Origin: Salinispora fenicalii
Lineage (GTDB): Bacteria > Actinomycetota > Actinomycetes > Mycobacteriales > Micromonosporaceae
DNA length: 64,000 nt
Assembly (NCBI RefSeq): GCF_000514815.1
Contig: NZ_AZWQ01000017.1
Location: 59,400-123,399, forward strand
Direction of reading: 5' to 3'
Shown here: piece after piece, positions 23,595 through 32,578 of the stretch
Numbering within the stretch: position 1 is the first letter of the stretch
How the letters are laid out: every line of letters starts with the position of its first letter
Program-made: the position numbers and the translations under genes
The notes under the pieces: model-generated
What the model saw: the letters and a program-made list of their open reading frames with translations, nothing else
Databases searched by the model: none
What the model was told of the DNA's origin: nothing

Positions 23595-25859
23595 ATGAAC
23601 GACGACGAGCTTGGCCAGGAGCAGGAGTACGTCTCGATGCTCTACGGCCGGCTGGACGCGCTGCGGGAACAGGCCACCCACCGGCTGGCCGAACAGCTCC
23701 GGGCGACCGGTGGCACCCTCCAGGCCCGCTCCCAACGCGACAGCGCGGTACGGATGTACGGCGAGCAGGTGGAGCAGTACTCGGCGGTCGAGCAGGGCCT
23801 GTGCTTCGGCCGACTGGACACCGACGACGGCGGCCGGCACTACATCGGCCGGATCGGCATCTTCGACACCGACGGCGACTACGACCCCCTGCTGATCGAC
23901 TGGCGGGCCCCGGCGGCGCGCGCCTTCTACCTTGCGACCGCCGCCAACCCGCAGGGCGTCCACCGACGGCGGCACCTGCGGACCCGGCAACGCAAGGTGA
24001 CCGGCCTCAACGACGAGGTGCTCGACCTGGCTGCCGCCTCCCCCACCGCCCACGAGGAGCTGACCGGCGAGGCGGCGCTGCTCGCGGCCCTCACCGCCGG
24101 CCGTACCGGCCGGATGCGGGACATCGTCGAGACCATCCAGGCCGAGCAGGACACGGTCATCCGGGCCGAACTGCCGGGCACGCTGGTGGTGCAGGGCGGT
24201 CCGGGCACCGGCAAGACCGCGGTGGCGCTACACCGGGCGGCCTACCTGCTCTACACGCACCGGCGGGAACTCGCCACCCGGGGCGTGCTGCTGGTCGGGC
24301 CGAACGCGACGTTCCTGCGCTACATCTCTCAGGTGCTGCCCGCCCTCGCCGAGACCGGTGTGCTGCTGCGTACCCAGGCTGACCTCTTCCCCGGGGTCAC
24401 CGCGCGCCGCACCGAGGTGGCCGAGGCCGCCGCGCTGAAGGGCCGCGGGGTGCTGGTGGATGTGCTCGCCGCCGCGGTCCGGGACCGGCAGTGGGTGCCG
24501 GACGAACCGCTGGAGATCGAGCAACCGCAGCGGGAGATCCTGCTGCTGCACCCGGAGACCGTCCGGGACGCCCGGGACCGGGCCCGCCGCTCCGGCCGGC
24601 CACACAACCTCGCCCGGGCGGTCTTCGATGTCGAGGTCGTGCACGCGCTCGCCGCGCAGGTCGCCGAGCGCATCGGCGCCGACCCGCTGGGCGGGGAGAA
24701 CCTGCTCGAGGAGGCCGACCGCGCCGAGATCCGGCGGGAGCTGCGGGACGACCCGGAGGTACGGGCGGCGCTGGACCAGCTGTGGCCGCTGCTCACCCCG
24801 CAGCAGCTGCTCGCCGACCTGTACGCCGACCCGGTGCGGATCGCCACCGCCGCGCCCATGCTGACCGAGGCCGAGCAGGCCCTGCTGCACCGCCGGCCGG
24901 GGGGTTGGACGCCGGCCGACGTGCCGCTGCTGGACGAGGCGGCCGAACTGCTCGGCGAGGATGACCGCGCCGCCGCGGCCCGCCGGGAGCGACTGCGGAC
25001 CCTGCAACGGGAGTACGCCGAGGGGGTGCTGGAGATCGCCCGTGGGTCCCGGTCAATCGACGTGGAGGACGAGGCGGACGGGGGCGAGATCCTTGGCGTC
25101 ACCGACCTGCTCGACGCCGACCGACTGGTGGAACGGCAGGAGGAGGGGGACCGGCTGACCACCGCGCAGCGGGCCGCCGCCGACCGGAGTTGGGCGTTCG
25201 GCCACATCATCGTGGATGAGGCGCAGGAGTTGTCGCCGATGGCCTGGCGGCTGCTGATGCGCCGCTGCCCCAGCCGGTCGATGACCATCGTCGGTGATGT
25301 GGCGCAGACCGGCGCGTTGGCGGGCACCGCGTCCTGGGCCGACGCCCTCGAACCGTACGTGGCGCGGCGTTGGCGGCTGGCGGAGCTGGCGGTCAGCTAC
25401 CGCACCCCCGCCGAGATCATGGCGGTCGCCGCGGAGGTGCTTGCCCAGATCGACCCGACGCTGCGCCCACCCCGGTCGGTACGGTCCACCGGGGTGCCGC
25501 CGACCGACCGGACGGTGGCACCGCAACGGCTGGCGGCGGAGCTGGTGGATGCGGCGACCGCTATGGCGGCGGCCCGCACCGACGGACGGCTGGGGGTGAT
25601 CGTGCCGGCCGCCCGCGTCACCGACCTGGGTGCCGCCCTGGCGGATGCCATTCCGGAGGCCACCATCGGTGAGCAGCCCGACCTCAAGAGCCGTACCGTC
25701 CTGCTCACCGTGGCCCAGGCCAAGGGGCTGGAGTTCGACGCGGTCCTGGTGGTTGACCCCGACGGGATAGTCGCCGAGTCCCCGCGCGGTCGTAACGACC
25801 TGTATGTGGCGCTGACCCGCGCCACCCAACGCCTGACGATTCTGCGCCCCACCTCCTGA
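23595..25859 (+). CDS. helR: HelD/HelR-like RNA polymerase recycling ATPase
   Basis: The protein has 754 residues from ATG 23595 (MNDDELGQEQEYVSMLYGRL); the frame extends upstream to 23529 without a better start. The N-terminal coiled coil is followed by FGRLD...YIGRIGI...PLLIDWRAPAARAFY and UvrD-like motifs: Walker A GGPGTGKT (about 200), HIIVDEAQELSPMAW (motif II), GDVAQTGALAG and AKGLEFDAVLVVDP. HelR-type proteins pry stalled or rifamycin-bound RNA polymerase off DNA, and some confer rifamycin tolerance. HelR versus generic HelD cannot be settled without aligning the primary-channel loop. Confidence 0.88.
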   Translation: MNDDELGQEQEYVSMLYGRLDALREQATHRLAEQLRATGGTLQARSQRDSAVRMYGEQVEQYSAVEQGLCFGRLDTDDGGRHYIGRIGIFDTDGDYDPLLIDWRAPAARAFYLATAANPQGVHRRRHLRTRQRKVTGLNDEVLDLAAASPTAHEELTGEAALLAALTAGRTGRMRDIVETIQAEQDTVIRAELPGTLVVQGGPGTGKTAVALHRAAYLLYTHRRELATRGVLLVGPNATFLRYISQVLPALAETGVLLRTQADLFPGVTARRTEVAEAAALKGRGVLVDVLAAAVRDRQWVPDEPLEIEQPQREILLLHPETVRDARDRARRSGRPHNLARAVFDVEVVHALAAQVAERIGADPLGGENLLEEADRAEIRRELRDDPEVRAALDQLWPLLTPQQLLADLYADPVRIATAAPMLTEAEQALLHRRPGGWTPADVPLLDEAAELLGEDDRAAAARRERLRTLQREYAEGVLEIARGSRSIDVEDEADGGEILGVTDLLDADRLVERQEEGDRLTTAQRAAADRSWAFGHIIVDEAQELSPMAWRLLMRRCPSRSMTIVGDVAQTGALAGTASWADALEPYVARRWRLAELAVSYRTPAEIMAVAAEVLAQIDPTLRPPRSVRSTGVPPTDRTVAPQRLAAELVDAATAMAAARTDGRLGVIVPAARVTDLGAALADAIPEATIGEQPDLKSRTVLLTVAQAKGLEFDAVLVVDPDGIVAESPRGRNDLYVALTRATQRLTILRPTS

Positions 25860-25881
25860 CCGCCGTCTGGACCCGTCGGAT

Positions 25882-25965
25882 CGGGGCTATCGCGCCCGGC
25901 CAGTGACCGGGTACGCCGACGGACCGGGGCTACCGCGCCCGGCTAAACCGGGTACGCCGACGGAC
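25882..25965. repeat. tandem duplication of about 42 bp
   Basis: Units 25882-25924 and 25925-25965 share CGGGGCTA(T/C)CGCGCCCGGC and CCGGGTACGCCGACGGAC. They lie after the HelR-like stop and before a terminator, and encode nothing evident. Confidence 0.75.
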
Positions 25966-25967
25966 CG

Positions 25968-25996
25968 ACGGCCTGGCCCGAACCGGGCCAGGCCGT
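25968..25996. terminator. bidirectional hairpin terminator
   Basis: ACGGCCTGGCCC and GGGCCAGGCCGT form a perfect 12-bp stem around GAACC. It lies between the convergent HelR-like gene and the 26020-26427 gene. Confidence 0.75.
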
Positions 25997-26019
25997 CGGG
26001 GCTGCGGGTCGGCGGGCTG

Positions 26020-26427
26020 TCAGTCGTCGGAGAGGTTCGCGACGTGCACGCCCGGACCGGCCGCGTCGCTCGTGGAGCCGGCGGTCGGGGTGCTCAGGCC
26101 GCCGGTGGTGGCGTCCCCCGTCGTGGTCGGGGCGACCCGGCCCCGGTGCCGTTCCGGTTGCCGGGCCACCCGGCGAACGCTGGCCGGGCCGGCGGTCCCG
26201 CCGGTCGTCGTGATCGCGCCCTGGCCCCGGGTCGGACCACCGTCGCGCAGTACCTGCGGGTCGATCCGGCTGTGCGCCGGGTCGCCCGGATCCTCGTCCT
26301 GAATGACCCGCTGTACGTCGGTCTGCGGCACGGTCACCTCGTCCAGGACGCCCTCGCCGTACCGGTCGCCGGCGATCCGCTCCTCGGCCCGCCGGGTGGC
26401 CTCGTTCCGTGTGTCGTCGGTGCGCAC
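26020..26427 (-). CDS. disordered hydrophilic protein, hypothetical
   Basis: The protein has 135 residues beginning MRTDDTRNEATRRAEERIAG. The first 60 residues are charged, with DEVTVPQTDVQRVIQDEDPG. The rest is Gly/Thr/Pro-rich and likely disordered, ending GVHVANLSDD. No motif is recognised. Such low-complexity proteins recur in Micromonosporaceae. Confidence 0.55.
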   Translation of the reverse strand: MRTDDTRNEATRRAEERIAGDRYGEGVLDEVTVPQTDVQRVIQDEDPGDPAHSRIDPQVLRDGGPTRGQGAITTTGGTAGPASVRRVARQPERHRGRVAPTTTGDATTGGLSTPTAGSTSDAAGPGVHVANLSDD

Positions 26428-26631
26428 GTCGCATCACCTCGCAGACTCGTCGGAAGTCTCCTTGAGTTCCCGCCCCTGGGCCGGCCAAACCCGCCGGTAC
26501 GGCGGAGGCGGGGTTACTGCCCCCGACCGGTCGGGTAGACCCAGGGTGCCCCCGCCACGAACCGTGCCGCGGCCGAGACGCGGTAGCGGGGCGAGGGATC
26601 TCAGGTACTCATCAAATCCGAGGAGGACCAG

Positions 26632-27039
26632 ATGAGCACAGAGGCTGCATCCACCAGACCGAGGAACCGGCCCCCGGCGGAGGCCCAGAGCCGGGAGCGG
26701 ATGTCGGAGTTCCAGAGCCGGGACCGCTTGCAGGACGCACCTACCCGGCCGATGCGGGCGATGGACAACGGGCACCGGGAGCAGATGTCGGCTCCGGACA
26801 CGGAGACGAAGAACTCGTTCCTGACCACCGAGTTCTGGATCTACGCCGGTGCGGTCACCCTGGTAGTGATCTCCGCCTTCTGGCGTGGGTCGGGCACCAA
26901 CGGGTTGAACATCAACGACCCGATATTGGCGTGGTGGTTCCTCTCCGCCCTGACCGCCGCGTACCTGATCAGTCGGGGGTTGGCGAAGGCCGGCTCGGAC
27001 CGGCGGCTCACTGGTGAGCGGGGCATGGCCCAGCGTTAG
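26632..27039 (+). CDS. small membrane protein, two membrane helices
   Basis: The protein has 135 residues. A hydrophilic N-terminus of about 65 residues contains the imperfect internal repeat QSRERMSEFQSRDRLQ. Two membrane helices follow (FWIYAGAVTLVVISAFW and WWFLSALTAAYLISRGLA), separated by a short polar loop. A terminator follows at 27055. This matches a widespread uncharacterised actinobacterial membrane protein type. Function is unknown. Confidence 0.72.
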   Translation: MSTEAASTRPRNRPPAEAQSRERMSEFQSRDRLQDAPTRPMRAMDNGHREQMSAPDTETKNSFLTTEFWIYAGAVTLVVISAFWRGSGTNGLNINDPILAWWFLSALTAAYLISRGLAKAGSDRRLTGERGMAQR

Positions 27040-27054
27040 CCGATAGCGACGAAA

Positions 27055-27092
27055 GGGTGCCCGCTGGGATCTGTGTCCCGCGGGCACCCTTT
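27055..27092 (+). terminator. intrinsic terminator
   Basis: GGGTGCCCGC (27055-27064) and GCGGGCACCC (27080-27089) form a perfect 10-bp stem followed by TTTG. It serves the small membrane protein and probably also the convergent SpoOM-like gene. Confidence 0.8.
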
Positions 27093-27118
27093 GTCTGGAT
27101 GACTGTTCGAGGTCCGGG

Positions 27119-28069
27119 TTACTCCTCGAAGCCGAAGTCCTCGGCGAAGTCCCCTTCGATCGCGTCCTCAATCATCTCACCGGCGATCATGCCGCCGGCC
27201 ACACCGAGGGCGGCACCGGCGATCACTCCGCCCATGCCCATCCCCCGCTGGCCGTGCTGCTGCGGAACGCCGAAGCCCTGCGCCCGCAGGCTGCCGTAGC
27301 GGGAGGTCGTCTCGCGCAACCACCCGTCCACCACCTGCATCCAGTCCACCCGGTCGGCGTCCTGGTGGGCGACCTGGTAGCGGCCGAAAACATCCTGCCC
27401 GGAGGTGAAGAAGCCGCCGCGCTTGTCGCACTCCAGGATCACGTCCACACCGTGGGGGTTGGTGACGAACGTGAGCTCCACCTCGGTGATCGTCTGCGCG
27501 TACTGCGGGGCGGCGAAGAACTCGATCTCCTGGTAGAACGGCAGCGTCTGCTGCACCCCGTAGAGGGAACCGCGCTCCAGGTCGGCGTTCTTGAACCGGA
27601 AGCCGAGCCGGGTGAACGCCTCCAGGATGCGCTCGTGCACCGGCAGCGGGTGCACGTTGACCTGGTCCAGGTCGCTCTTGTCCACGGCGCGGGCGATCGC
27701 CAGCTCGGTCCGCAGACCCATCGTCATCCCGTGCAGGCGCTGGCCGTACACGTCGGTGATCGGGGTCTCCCACGGCACCGGCAGCTGGAACGGGATCGAC
27801 AGCTGCTGCTTGGGCGCCAGTTGCAGCGGCCCGGAGACCGGCATCCGCTGGAACTCCATGAGCCCCGCGTACTCGGTGTCGTGGCCCTCGATCTCGACCC
27901 GGGTGACCAGGCCGACGACAATCTGCTCGATGGCTGCCGGCGAGTCCCCGCCGATCAGGTTGACCTGGCCGTCGAGGGCCAGGCCGGGCCGGGTGTTGGG
28001 GTTCGTGAGGACGGTGTCCACGCTGGGTCCGCCTACGCCTAACGCGCTCAACATTTTCTTGAAGACCAT
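27119..28069 (-). CDS. SpoOM-family (Spo0M-like) protein
   Basis: The protein has 316 residues from ATG 28069, with GGGAGTTCCG before it. The N-terminus MVFKKMLSALGVGGPSVDTV and the arrestin-like beta segments (VDTVLTNPNTRPGLALDGQV, LSIPFQLPVPWETPITDVYG) match SpoOM. The C-terminal tail is glycine-rich then acidic (GDFAEDFGFEE). In Bacillus, Spo0M affects sporulation control and the cytoskeleton. In actinomycetes its role is uncertain. Confidence 0.82.
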   Translation of the reverse strand: MVFKKMLSALGVGGPSVDTVLTNPNTRPGLALDGQVNLIGGDSPAAIEQIVVGLVTRVEIEGHDTEYAGLMEFQRMPVSGPLQLAPKQQLSIPFQLPVPWETPITDVYGQRLHGMTMGLRTELAIARAVDKSDLDQVNVHPLPVHERILEAFTRLGFRFKNADLERGSLYGVQQTLPFYQEIEFFAAPQYAQTITEVELTFVTNPHGVDVILECDKRGGFFTSGQDVFGRYQVAHQDADRVDWMQVVDGWLRETTSRYGSLRAQGFGVPQQHGQRGMGMGGVIAGAALGVAGGMIAGEMIEDAIEGDFAEDFGFEE

Positions 28070-28265
28070 CGGAACTCCCGCTGGGTCTGGTGTCGCACTC
28101 TCCTGGAGCCGACGGTGACGGTGTGCACCGTACCGGATGCTGTCGAGAGGCCGTCGCAAGTCTCCCACCAGCGCCGGGTCGGCCGCCACCTCCACCGGAC
28201 GCTCCCGTTGCTGTGGACGCTACCCGGCATCGGCCACCACACCCACGGTCCGGCTCGCCGACGGG

Positions 28266-28481
28266 CTAGGCGAAGTCGAACTCGCCGTCGCGCACGCCCC
28301 CGACGAACGCCGCCCACTCCTCGGCCGTATAGATAATCGTGGCCGCCTCGGGGGCCTTGCTGTGCCGCACCGCCACCCGACCCGACCCGTCAAGCAGCGG
28401 CCCCGCCTCGACGCAGTTGCCGCCGTGGTCCGGGCTCTTGGTGCTGATATGCCAAGCAACGTCGGGCATGGTGTCGCTCAT
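28266..28481 (-). CDS. DUF397 protein
   Basis: The protein has 71 residues with the DUF397 pattern WHISTKSPDHGGNCVEAG, then GRVAVRHSKAPEA and YTAEEWAAFVGGVRDGEFD. It overlaps the XRE gene upstream by 4 bp. DUF397 proteins pair with Scr1-type XRE regulators in an antagonist/repressor module related to toxin-antitoxin and BldB-like developmental control. Confidence 0.9.
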   Translation of the reverse strand: MSDTMPDVAWHISTKSPDHGGNCVEAGPLLDGSGRVAVRHSKAPEAATIIYTAEEWAAFVGGVRDGEFDFA

Positions 28482-29350
28482 GACAACTCCTCCGCAAGTG
28501 CAGAAATCAGCCTCGCCGACTCGCGCACGGTGAGCGCGGCCTCCCGGAGGCGATCGTACGCGCGGACATATCGCAACGCCTTGTCCGACTCCATGAAGAG
28601 CCGTCCGCCAAGCGTCTCGGCATGCGCGACGTCGGTGTAGGGCGGAGGCATCTTGAAGAGCCAGAACGTGCCGTCCAAACCCGCGTGCAGACCGAGGGCG
28701 GCGGACAGGACCCGAATCTCGACCGTCGGCTTCCTCGACGCCTGCACCAGGTGGTCAAACTGAGCCGCCATTACTTGCCGGCTCATCACCGGACGCCGTA
28801 GGGCCGATTCCTCAATGATCACGGCGAGTCGCGTAGCAGTGGGCTGCTCCAACAAGCGCTGCCGATCCATCCGGAGCTGAACCCACTTCCGAATCTGCAC
28901 CTCGCTGGTGGAGCTCGCCTCCGCGTTCCGGATCACCGCCTCGGCGTAGTCCCTGGTTTGCAGAAGACCGGGTATGAGCAAGGAGGCGTAGGTGCACACC
29001 TGCTCCGCTCTCGACTCCAGCCAGGGAAAGTCTATGAACGACGTGTCATAGATCGTCTGGTCGAAGTCGTTGTCCCAGCGGTCAACCCGCCAGGCATCCT
29101 GTGCAAGCTGGATGATCCGGGTTCGTTCCCGCTCGTCGTAGACCCCGTAGAGATCCAACAGTTCCACGACGAGATCTCGACGGAAAGGCCACTCGGCTCG
29201 CTCGTACCGTGCCAGCGATGAGAAGTCCCGCTCCAGGAACTGGGCCACGTACTTGAGCGTCAGACCACGTCGCTCGCGCAGCTCCCGCATCTGCTGGCCG
29301 AGCCACTGTGCCCGAAGCGTCCGCACGAAGGCTTCTCTCTTGACGGCCAT
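28478..29350 (-). CDS. XRE regulator with DUF5753 (Scr1-type)
   Basis: The protein has 290 residues from ATG 29350, with GGAGAGGTGAGC before it. Residues about 17-70 form the HTH (LGQQMRELRERRGLTLKYVA, then FSSLARYERAEWPFRRDL). The C-terminal DUF5753 domain contains ICTYASLLIPGLLQTRDYAEA-like sequence and PTVEIRVLSAALGLHAGLDG. It is paired with the DUF397 gene downstream. Together they likely tune developmental or antibiotic genes. Confidence 0.9.
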   Translation of the reverse strand: MAVKREAFVRTLRAQWLGQQMRELRERRGLTLKYVAQFLERDFSSLARYERAEWPFRRDLVVELLDLYGVYDERERTRIIQLAQDAWRVDRWDNDFDQTIYDTSFIDFPWLESRAEQVCTYASLLIPGLLQTRDYAEAVIRNAEASSTSEVQIRKWVQLRMDRQRLLEQPTATRLAVIIEESALRRPVMSRQVMAAQFDHLVQASRKPTVEIRVLSAALGLHAGLDGTFWLFKMPPPYTDVAHAETLGGRLFMESDKALRYVRAYDRLREAALTVRESARLISALAEELS

Positions 29351-29795
29351 GCTCACCTCTCCACGCATCCTGCCGAAATGGATCCGTTGGTGTCGTTGCA
29401 CCAATGCCGAGGCCACTGGAAATGTGGCCTTCGGGTGAGGGTGATCACCGGCCCCCGGGGACGCCCGGTGCAAACACGGCAACCGCGGCTGTGCCAACAG
29501 CCGAGAAGGTGACGAGAGACGGCCTGGCGTGTGGCAGACGCATACCGGCTCTCGTCGGGCCTCAACGTGGAGCCGCGATAAGCGCGCATTACGGCTCCGA
29601 CCGACTTGACGAATACCTATCACGGAAAGGCGGGTCCGCGCGACCCTGCCTCGCTGCGAACTGACACCACCCACCGGCAGCCCGGTGGCCGTACCGCCGA
29701 GGAGGGCTGCGGTCGTCGGGCGGGGCGGCCCTGCGCCGGAAATCTCCCCCCTCCGTCCAGGGCCGCCCCTTCCAACCAACGAAGGGAACCGATCA
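29351..29795. other. intergenic region between XRE and DivIVA-like genes
   Basis: No convincing gene occurs in these 445 bases, and open frames here have non-coding composition. It must contain the divergent promoters of the XRE and DivIVA-like genes. GC-rich GGGCGGGGCGGCCC and GGGCCGCCCC segments (29727-29768) may form a hairpin before the DivIVA-like gene. Confidence 0.45.
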
Positions 29796-30047
29796 ATGCG
29801 ACACGGCACCGTCTACGGCGGCACCGAGCAGCTTCACCCCCGCCTCGTGCGCGAACGGAACTTCGCCACGGTGGGCCTCGGCCGACGCGGCCTGGATCCC
29901 CAGGAGGTACGGCACTTCCTGCACCGGGTCGCGCACGAGCTGGCCACCTTGCGGCAGGAGGTGGCTCGGCTCCACGACGAGAACACCCGGATCAAGCGGG
30001 CGCTGCGCGACTGGCAGAGCGCCCAGTCCCGACGACGCACGCCCTGA
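29796..30047 (+). CDS. short DivIVA-domain protein
   Basis: The protein has 83 residues from ATG 29796 (MRHGTVYGGTEQLHPRLVRE), with GAAGGGAACC before it. It has the DivIVA N-terminal pattern (FATVGLGRRGLDPQEVRHFL, then VAHELATLRQEVARLHDENT) and ends in a short coiled coil. Full-length DivIVA/Wag31 is much longer, so this is a mini-DivIVA paralogue. It may bind curved membrane or compete with the true polar protein. Confidence 0.75.
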   Translation: MRHGTVYGGTEQLHPRLVRERNFATVGLGRRGLDPQEVRHFLHRVAHELATLRQEVARLHDENTRIKRALRDWQSAQSRRRTP

Positions 30048-30097
30048 CCGACCCCAGGTGGCTCCCCGATCTGCCCGCGATGCTCCTTACCTCCAGA

Positions 30098-31777
30098 TCA
30101 TCTTTTTGCCCCTGGTGTCGCGGTTCTTCCGAACGCCCCGGCCAGGGCCGCGCCGGTGAGGGTGAGCAGGAATCCGACTGCGAGGATGGCAGGCAGCCTG
30201 ACACCCGTCACTGGAAGGATGGGCTTTCGGACCATGACGGCCGTGGGGTTGGATGTTGAGGCTGGGCAATGGTCGTCGCCGTTGTAGCGCGCCTGGATGC
30301 TGTGTGTGCCAGGTGTCAGATGTGTGACCGTACGGGTTGCGGTGGCGGTGGGGCTGCCGGACAGAGGTTCAGTACCCAGGACCTTCGTGCCGTCCAGGAA
30401 GGTCACGGTCCCCGTCGGGGTGCCGCCGGTGCAGGTCACGGTAGCGGCAAGAGTGACGAGTTGATCCGGTTTCGGGTTCGGTGGGGACGCCTGCAAGGTC
30501 GTGGTTGATGTCGGCCGGACGATAGCCAGACTGTGGAAGCCGCCGCCGGCGATGGCGGTGATCGTGGTGCCGGCCGGTAGATCCACCGCAACCGGGCTGC
30601 TGCTGTTGACGGTGGTCCCGTCACCCAACTGGCCGGAATCGTTGGCGCCCCAAGCCAGCACGGCGCCGGCGGAGGTCAACGCCAGACTATGGACGGCCCC
30701 GGCGACGGCGGTGATCGTGGTGCCGACCGGCAGATCCACCGCAACCGGGCTGCTGCTGTTGGTGGTGGTCCCATCGCCCAACTGGCCCGTGGCGTTGAGG
30801 CCCCAGGCCAGCACGGTGCCGGCGGAAGTCAACGCCAGACTATGGCGGTCGCCGGCGGCGACGGCGGTGATCATGGTGCCGACCGGCAGATCCACCGCAA
30901 CCGGGATACTGCTGTCGGTGGTGGTCCCATCACCCAACTGACCCAAGTCGTTGAGACCCCAGGCCAGCCCAGCGCCGACGGAGGTCACCGCCAGACTATG
31001 GAAGCGGCCGCCGGCAAGCGCGGTGATCGTGGTGCCGACCGGCAGATCCACCGCAACCGGGATACTGCTGTTGGTATTGGTCCCATCACCCAACTGACCG
31101 GAACCGTTGGTACCCCAGGCCAGCACGGCGCCAGCGGAAGTCAACGCCAGACTATGGAAGCCGCCGCCGGCAAGCGCGGTGATCGTGGTGCCGACCGGCA
31201 AGTCCACCGCGACCGGAGTACTGCTGTCGGTGGTGGTCCCATCACCCAACTGGCCAAAGTTGTTGTAGCCCCAAGCCAGCACAGTGCCGGCGGAGGTCAA
31301 CGCCAGGCTGTGGGAGTTGCCGGCGGCGATGGCGGTGATCGTGGTGCCGACCGGCAAGTCCACCGCGACCGGAGTACTGCTGTCGGTGGTGGTCCCATCA
31401 CCCAACTGACCGGAACCGTTGCCGCCCCAAGCCAGCACAGTGCCGGCGGAGGTCAACGCCAGACTGTGCAGGCCGCCGCCGGCAAGCGCGGTGATCGTGG
31501 TGCCGACCGGCAAGTCCACCGCAACCGGGATACTGCTGTCGGTGGTGGTCCCATCACCCGACTGACCGGAAGCGTTGGAACCCCAGGCCAGGCCGATACC
31601 AGGAGGGCCCGCTGCCGTCGACGGCACGCCCTGCGCGAGCGCGCGCGCCGCGCCGACCGAAGTTGTGCCCAGCACGGTCACCAACATCAGCGACACCGCG
31701 CACAGCCCCCGCAGATTCGCGGGCCGGGCCCAGCTTCTTCTCCCGTCCGCAGCCTTGCCGGCCCAGAAACTCGCCAC
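30098..31777 (-). CDS. surface protein: seven RCC1 repeats, Ig-like domain, LPVTG anchor
   Basis: The protein has 559 residues with a signal peptide (about 20-48, LRGLCAVSLMLVTVLGTTSVG). Seven repeats of about 50 residues follow, each with LAWGxNxxGQLGDG and HSLALTSAG, enough for one closed beta-propeller. An Ig-like (Big_3-type) domain contains TVTCTGGTPTGTVTFLDG. The sorting signal is LPVTG, a hydrophobic helix and a basic tail. Repeats are nearly identical at DNA level, suggesting recent internal duplication. It is the last of three tandem paralogues. The ligand is unknown. Confidence 0.88.
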   Translation of the reverse strand: MASFWAGKAADGRRSWARPANLRGLCAVSLMLVTVLGTTSVGAARALAQGVPSTAAGPPGIGLAWGSNASGQSGDGTTTDSSIPVAVDLPVGTTITALAGGGLHSLALTSAGTVLAWGGNGSGQLGDGTTTDSSTPVAVDLPVGTTITAIAAGNSHSLALTSAGTVLAWGYNNFGQLGDGTTTDSSTPVAVDLPVGTTITALAGGGFHSLALTSAGAVLAWGTNGSGQLGDGTNTNSSIPVAVDLPVGTTITALAGGRFHSLAVTSVGAGLAWGLNDLGQLGDGTTTDSSIPVAVDLPVGTMITAVAAGDRHSLALTSAGTVLAWGLNATGQLGDGTTTNSSSPVAVDLPVGTTITAVAGAVHSLALTSAGAVLAWGANDSGQLGDGTTVNSSSPVAVDLPAGTTITAIAGGGFHSLAIVRPTSTTTLQASPPNPKPDQLVTLAATVTCTGGTPTGTVTFLDGTKVLGTEPLSGSPTATATRTVTHLTPGTHSIQARYNGDDHCPASTSNPTAVMVRKPILPVTGVRLPAILAVGFLLTLTGAALAGAFGRTATPGAKR

Positions 31778-31880
31778 TTGCCCCTACCTCAGCCTTGTCG
31801 AAAGCTCACCTGCCGCAAGGTATAAGCGAACGAAGCAGACATAAGTGACGAATGACCTGGAGCCGAAGAACAGTCCAGCG

Positions 31881-32489
31881 TCAGCGCTGGAGGAAACCAC
31901 CGCCGGCACGACATCCGCCGGGAACGCGAAGGGAGACCCGGGACACCCACCGCCGCACCTGGCGACGACCGCGCAACCGCACGACCATGACCGCTGGGCC
32001 ACGTTGCTGGAGCAGCTGGGTAACGCGCTCACCCGGGCCTTTCTGCGTTCGCCACGCCCATCGAATCACGTGATCGGGGTCGGTCAAGACGGTCCGCAGC
32101 GGCGGCTCGACGTTGCCGTTCCACAGCACCTCGCGCCGCCAACGACGAGCCATGGTGCGGGCGATCACCTGCCGCATCACCAGCTGCCGGGGATGGTCCA
32201 GCCACACCACCAGATCGGCTTTGCCGGAGAGTTTGTCGCCGAGCTTGGCGGTGTACTGCCATTCGGTCACCCAGCGCGGACCAGCGGCAAATCGACTCAC
32301 GTCGTCAACGAAGCTCGGGCGCGGCACCCAGTTCTCGCCGTGGTGCAATGCGTCCAGCTCCACCCGAGGGAGCTGCCATGCCTCGGCGAGCAACGTCGCC
32401 AGGCTCGTCTTTCCCGCTCCAGAGGTACCTGCGACCAGGACTCGGCTCGGCCGCCAGGGTAGCGGCTCACGCCAGCTCAGTAGCGGCAT
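31881..32489 (-). CDS. P-loop kinase-like protein (adenylate kinase/FlaR-like)
   Basis: The protein has 202 residues. Walker A GTSGAGKTS (about 23-31) is followed by PRVELDALHHGENWVPRP, typical of the FlaR/topology-modulation P-loop family, and KADLVVWLDHPRQLVMRQVI. The C-terminus is strongly basic. It interrupts the run of RCC1 paralogues on the same strand. A small-molecule kinase activity is inferred from the fold only. Confidence 0.78.
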   Translation of the reverse strand: MPLLSWREPLPWRPSRVLVAGTSGAGKTSLATLLAEAWQLPRVELDALHHGENWVPRPSFVDDVSRFAAGPRWVTEWQYTAKLGDKLSGKADLVVWLDHPRQLVMRQVIARTMARRWRREVLWNGNVEPPLRTVLTDPDHVIRWAWRTQKGPGERVTQLLQQRGPAVMVVRLRGRRQVRRWVSRVSLRVPGGCRAGGGFLQR

Positions 32490-32578
32490 GGCGGCATCCT
32501 ACGGGCCCGGCCAGTGACCTCCGCCGCTGTTGAGTCCGGGCCGGTGGTCCGCGCAGTCCCAGGGCCACGCCTGCTGGC

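Noticed and set aside
30689..31825. Repetitive plus-strand frame (GADRQIHRNR...) and a CRISPR-like repeat appearance
   Set aside because: The periodic DNA is the coding repeat of the RCC1 protein on the minus strand. Repeat length (about 150 bp) and lack of unique spacers exclude CRISPR.
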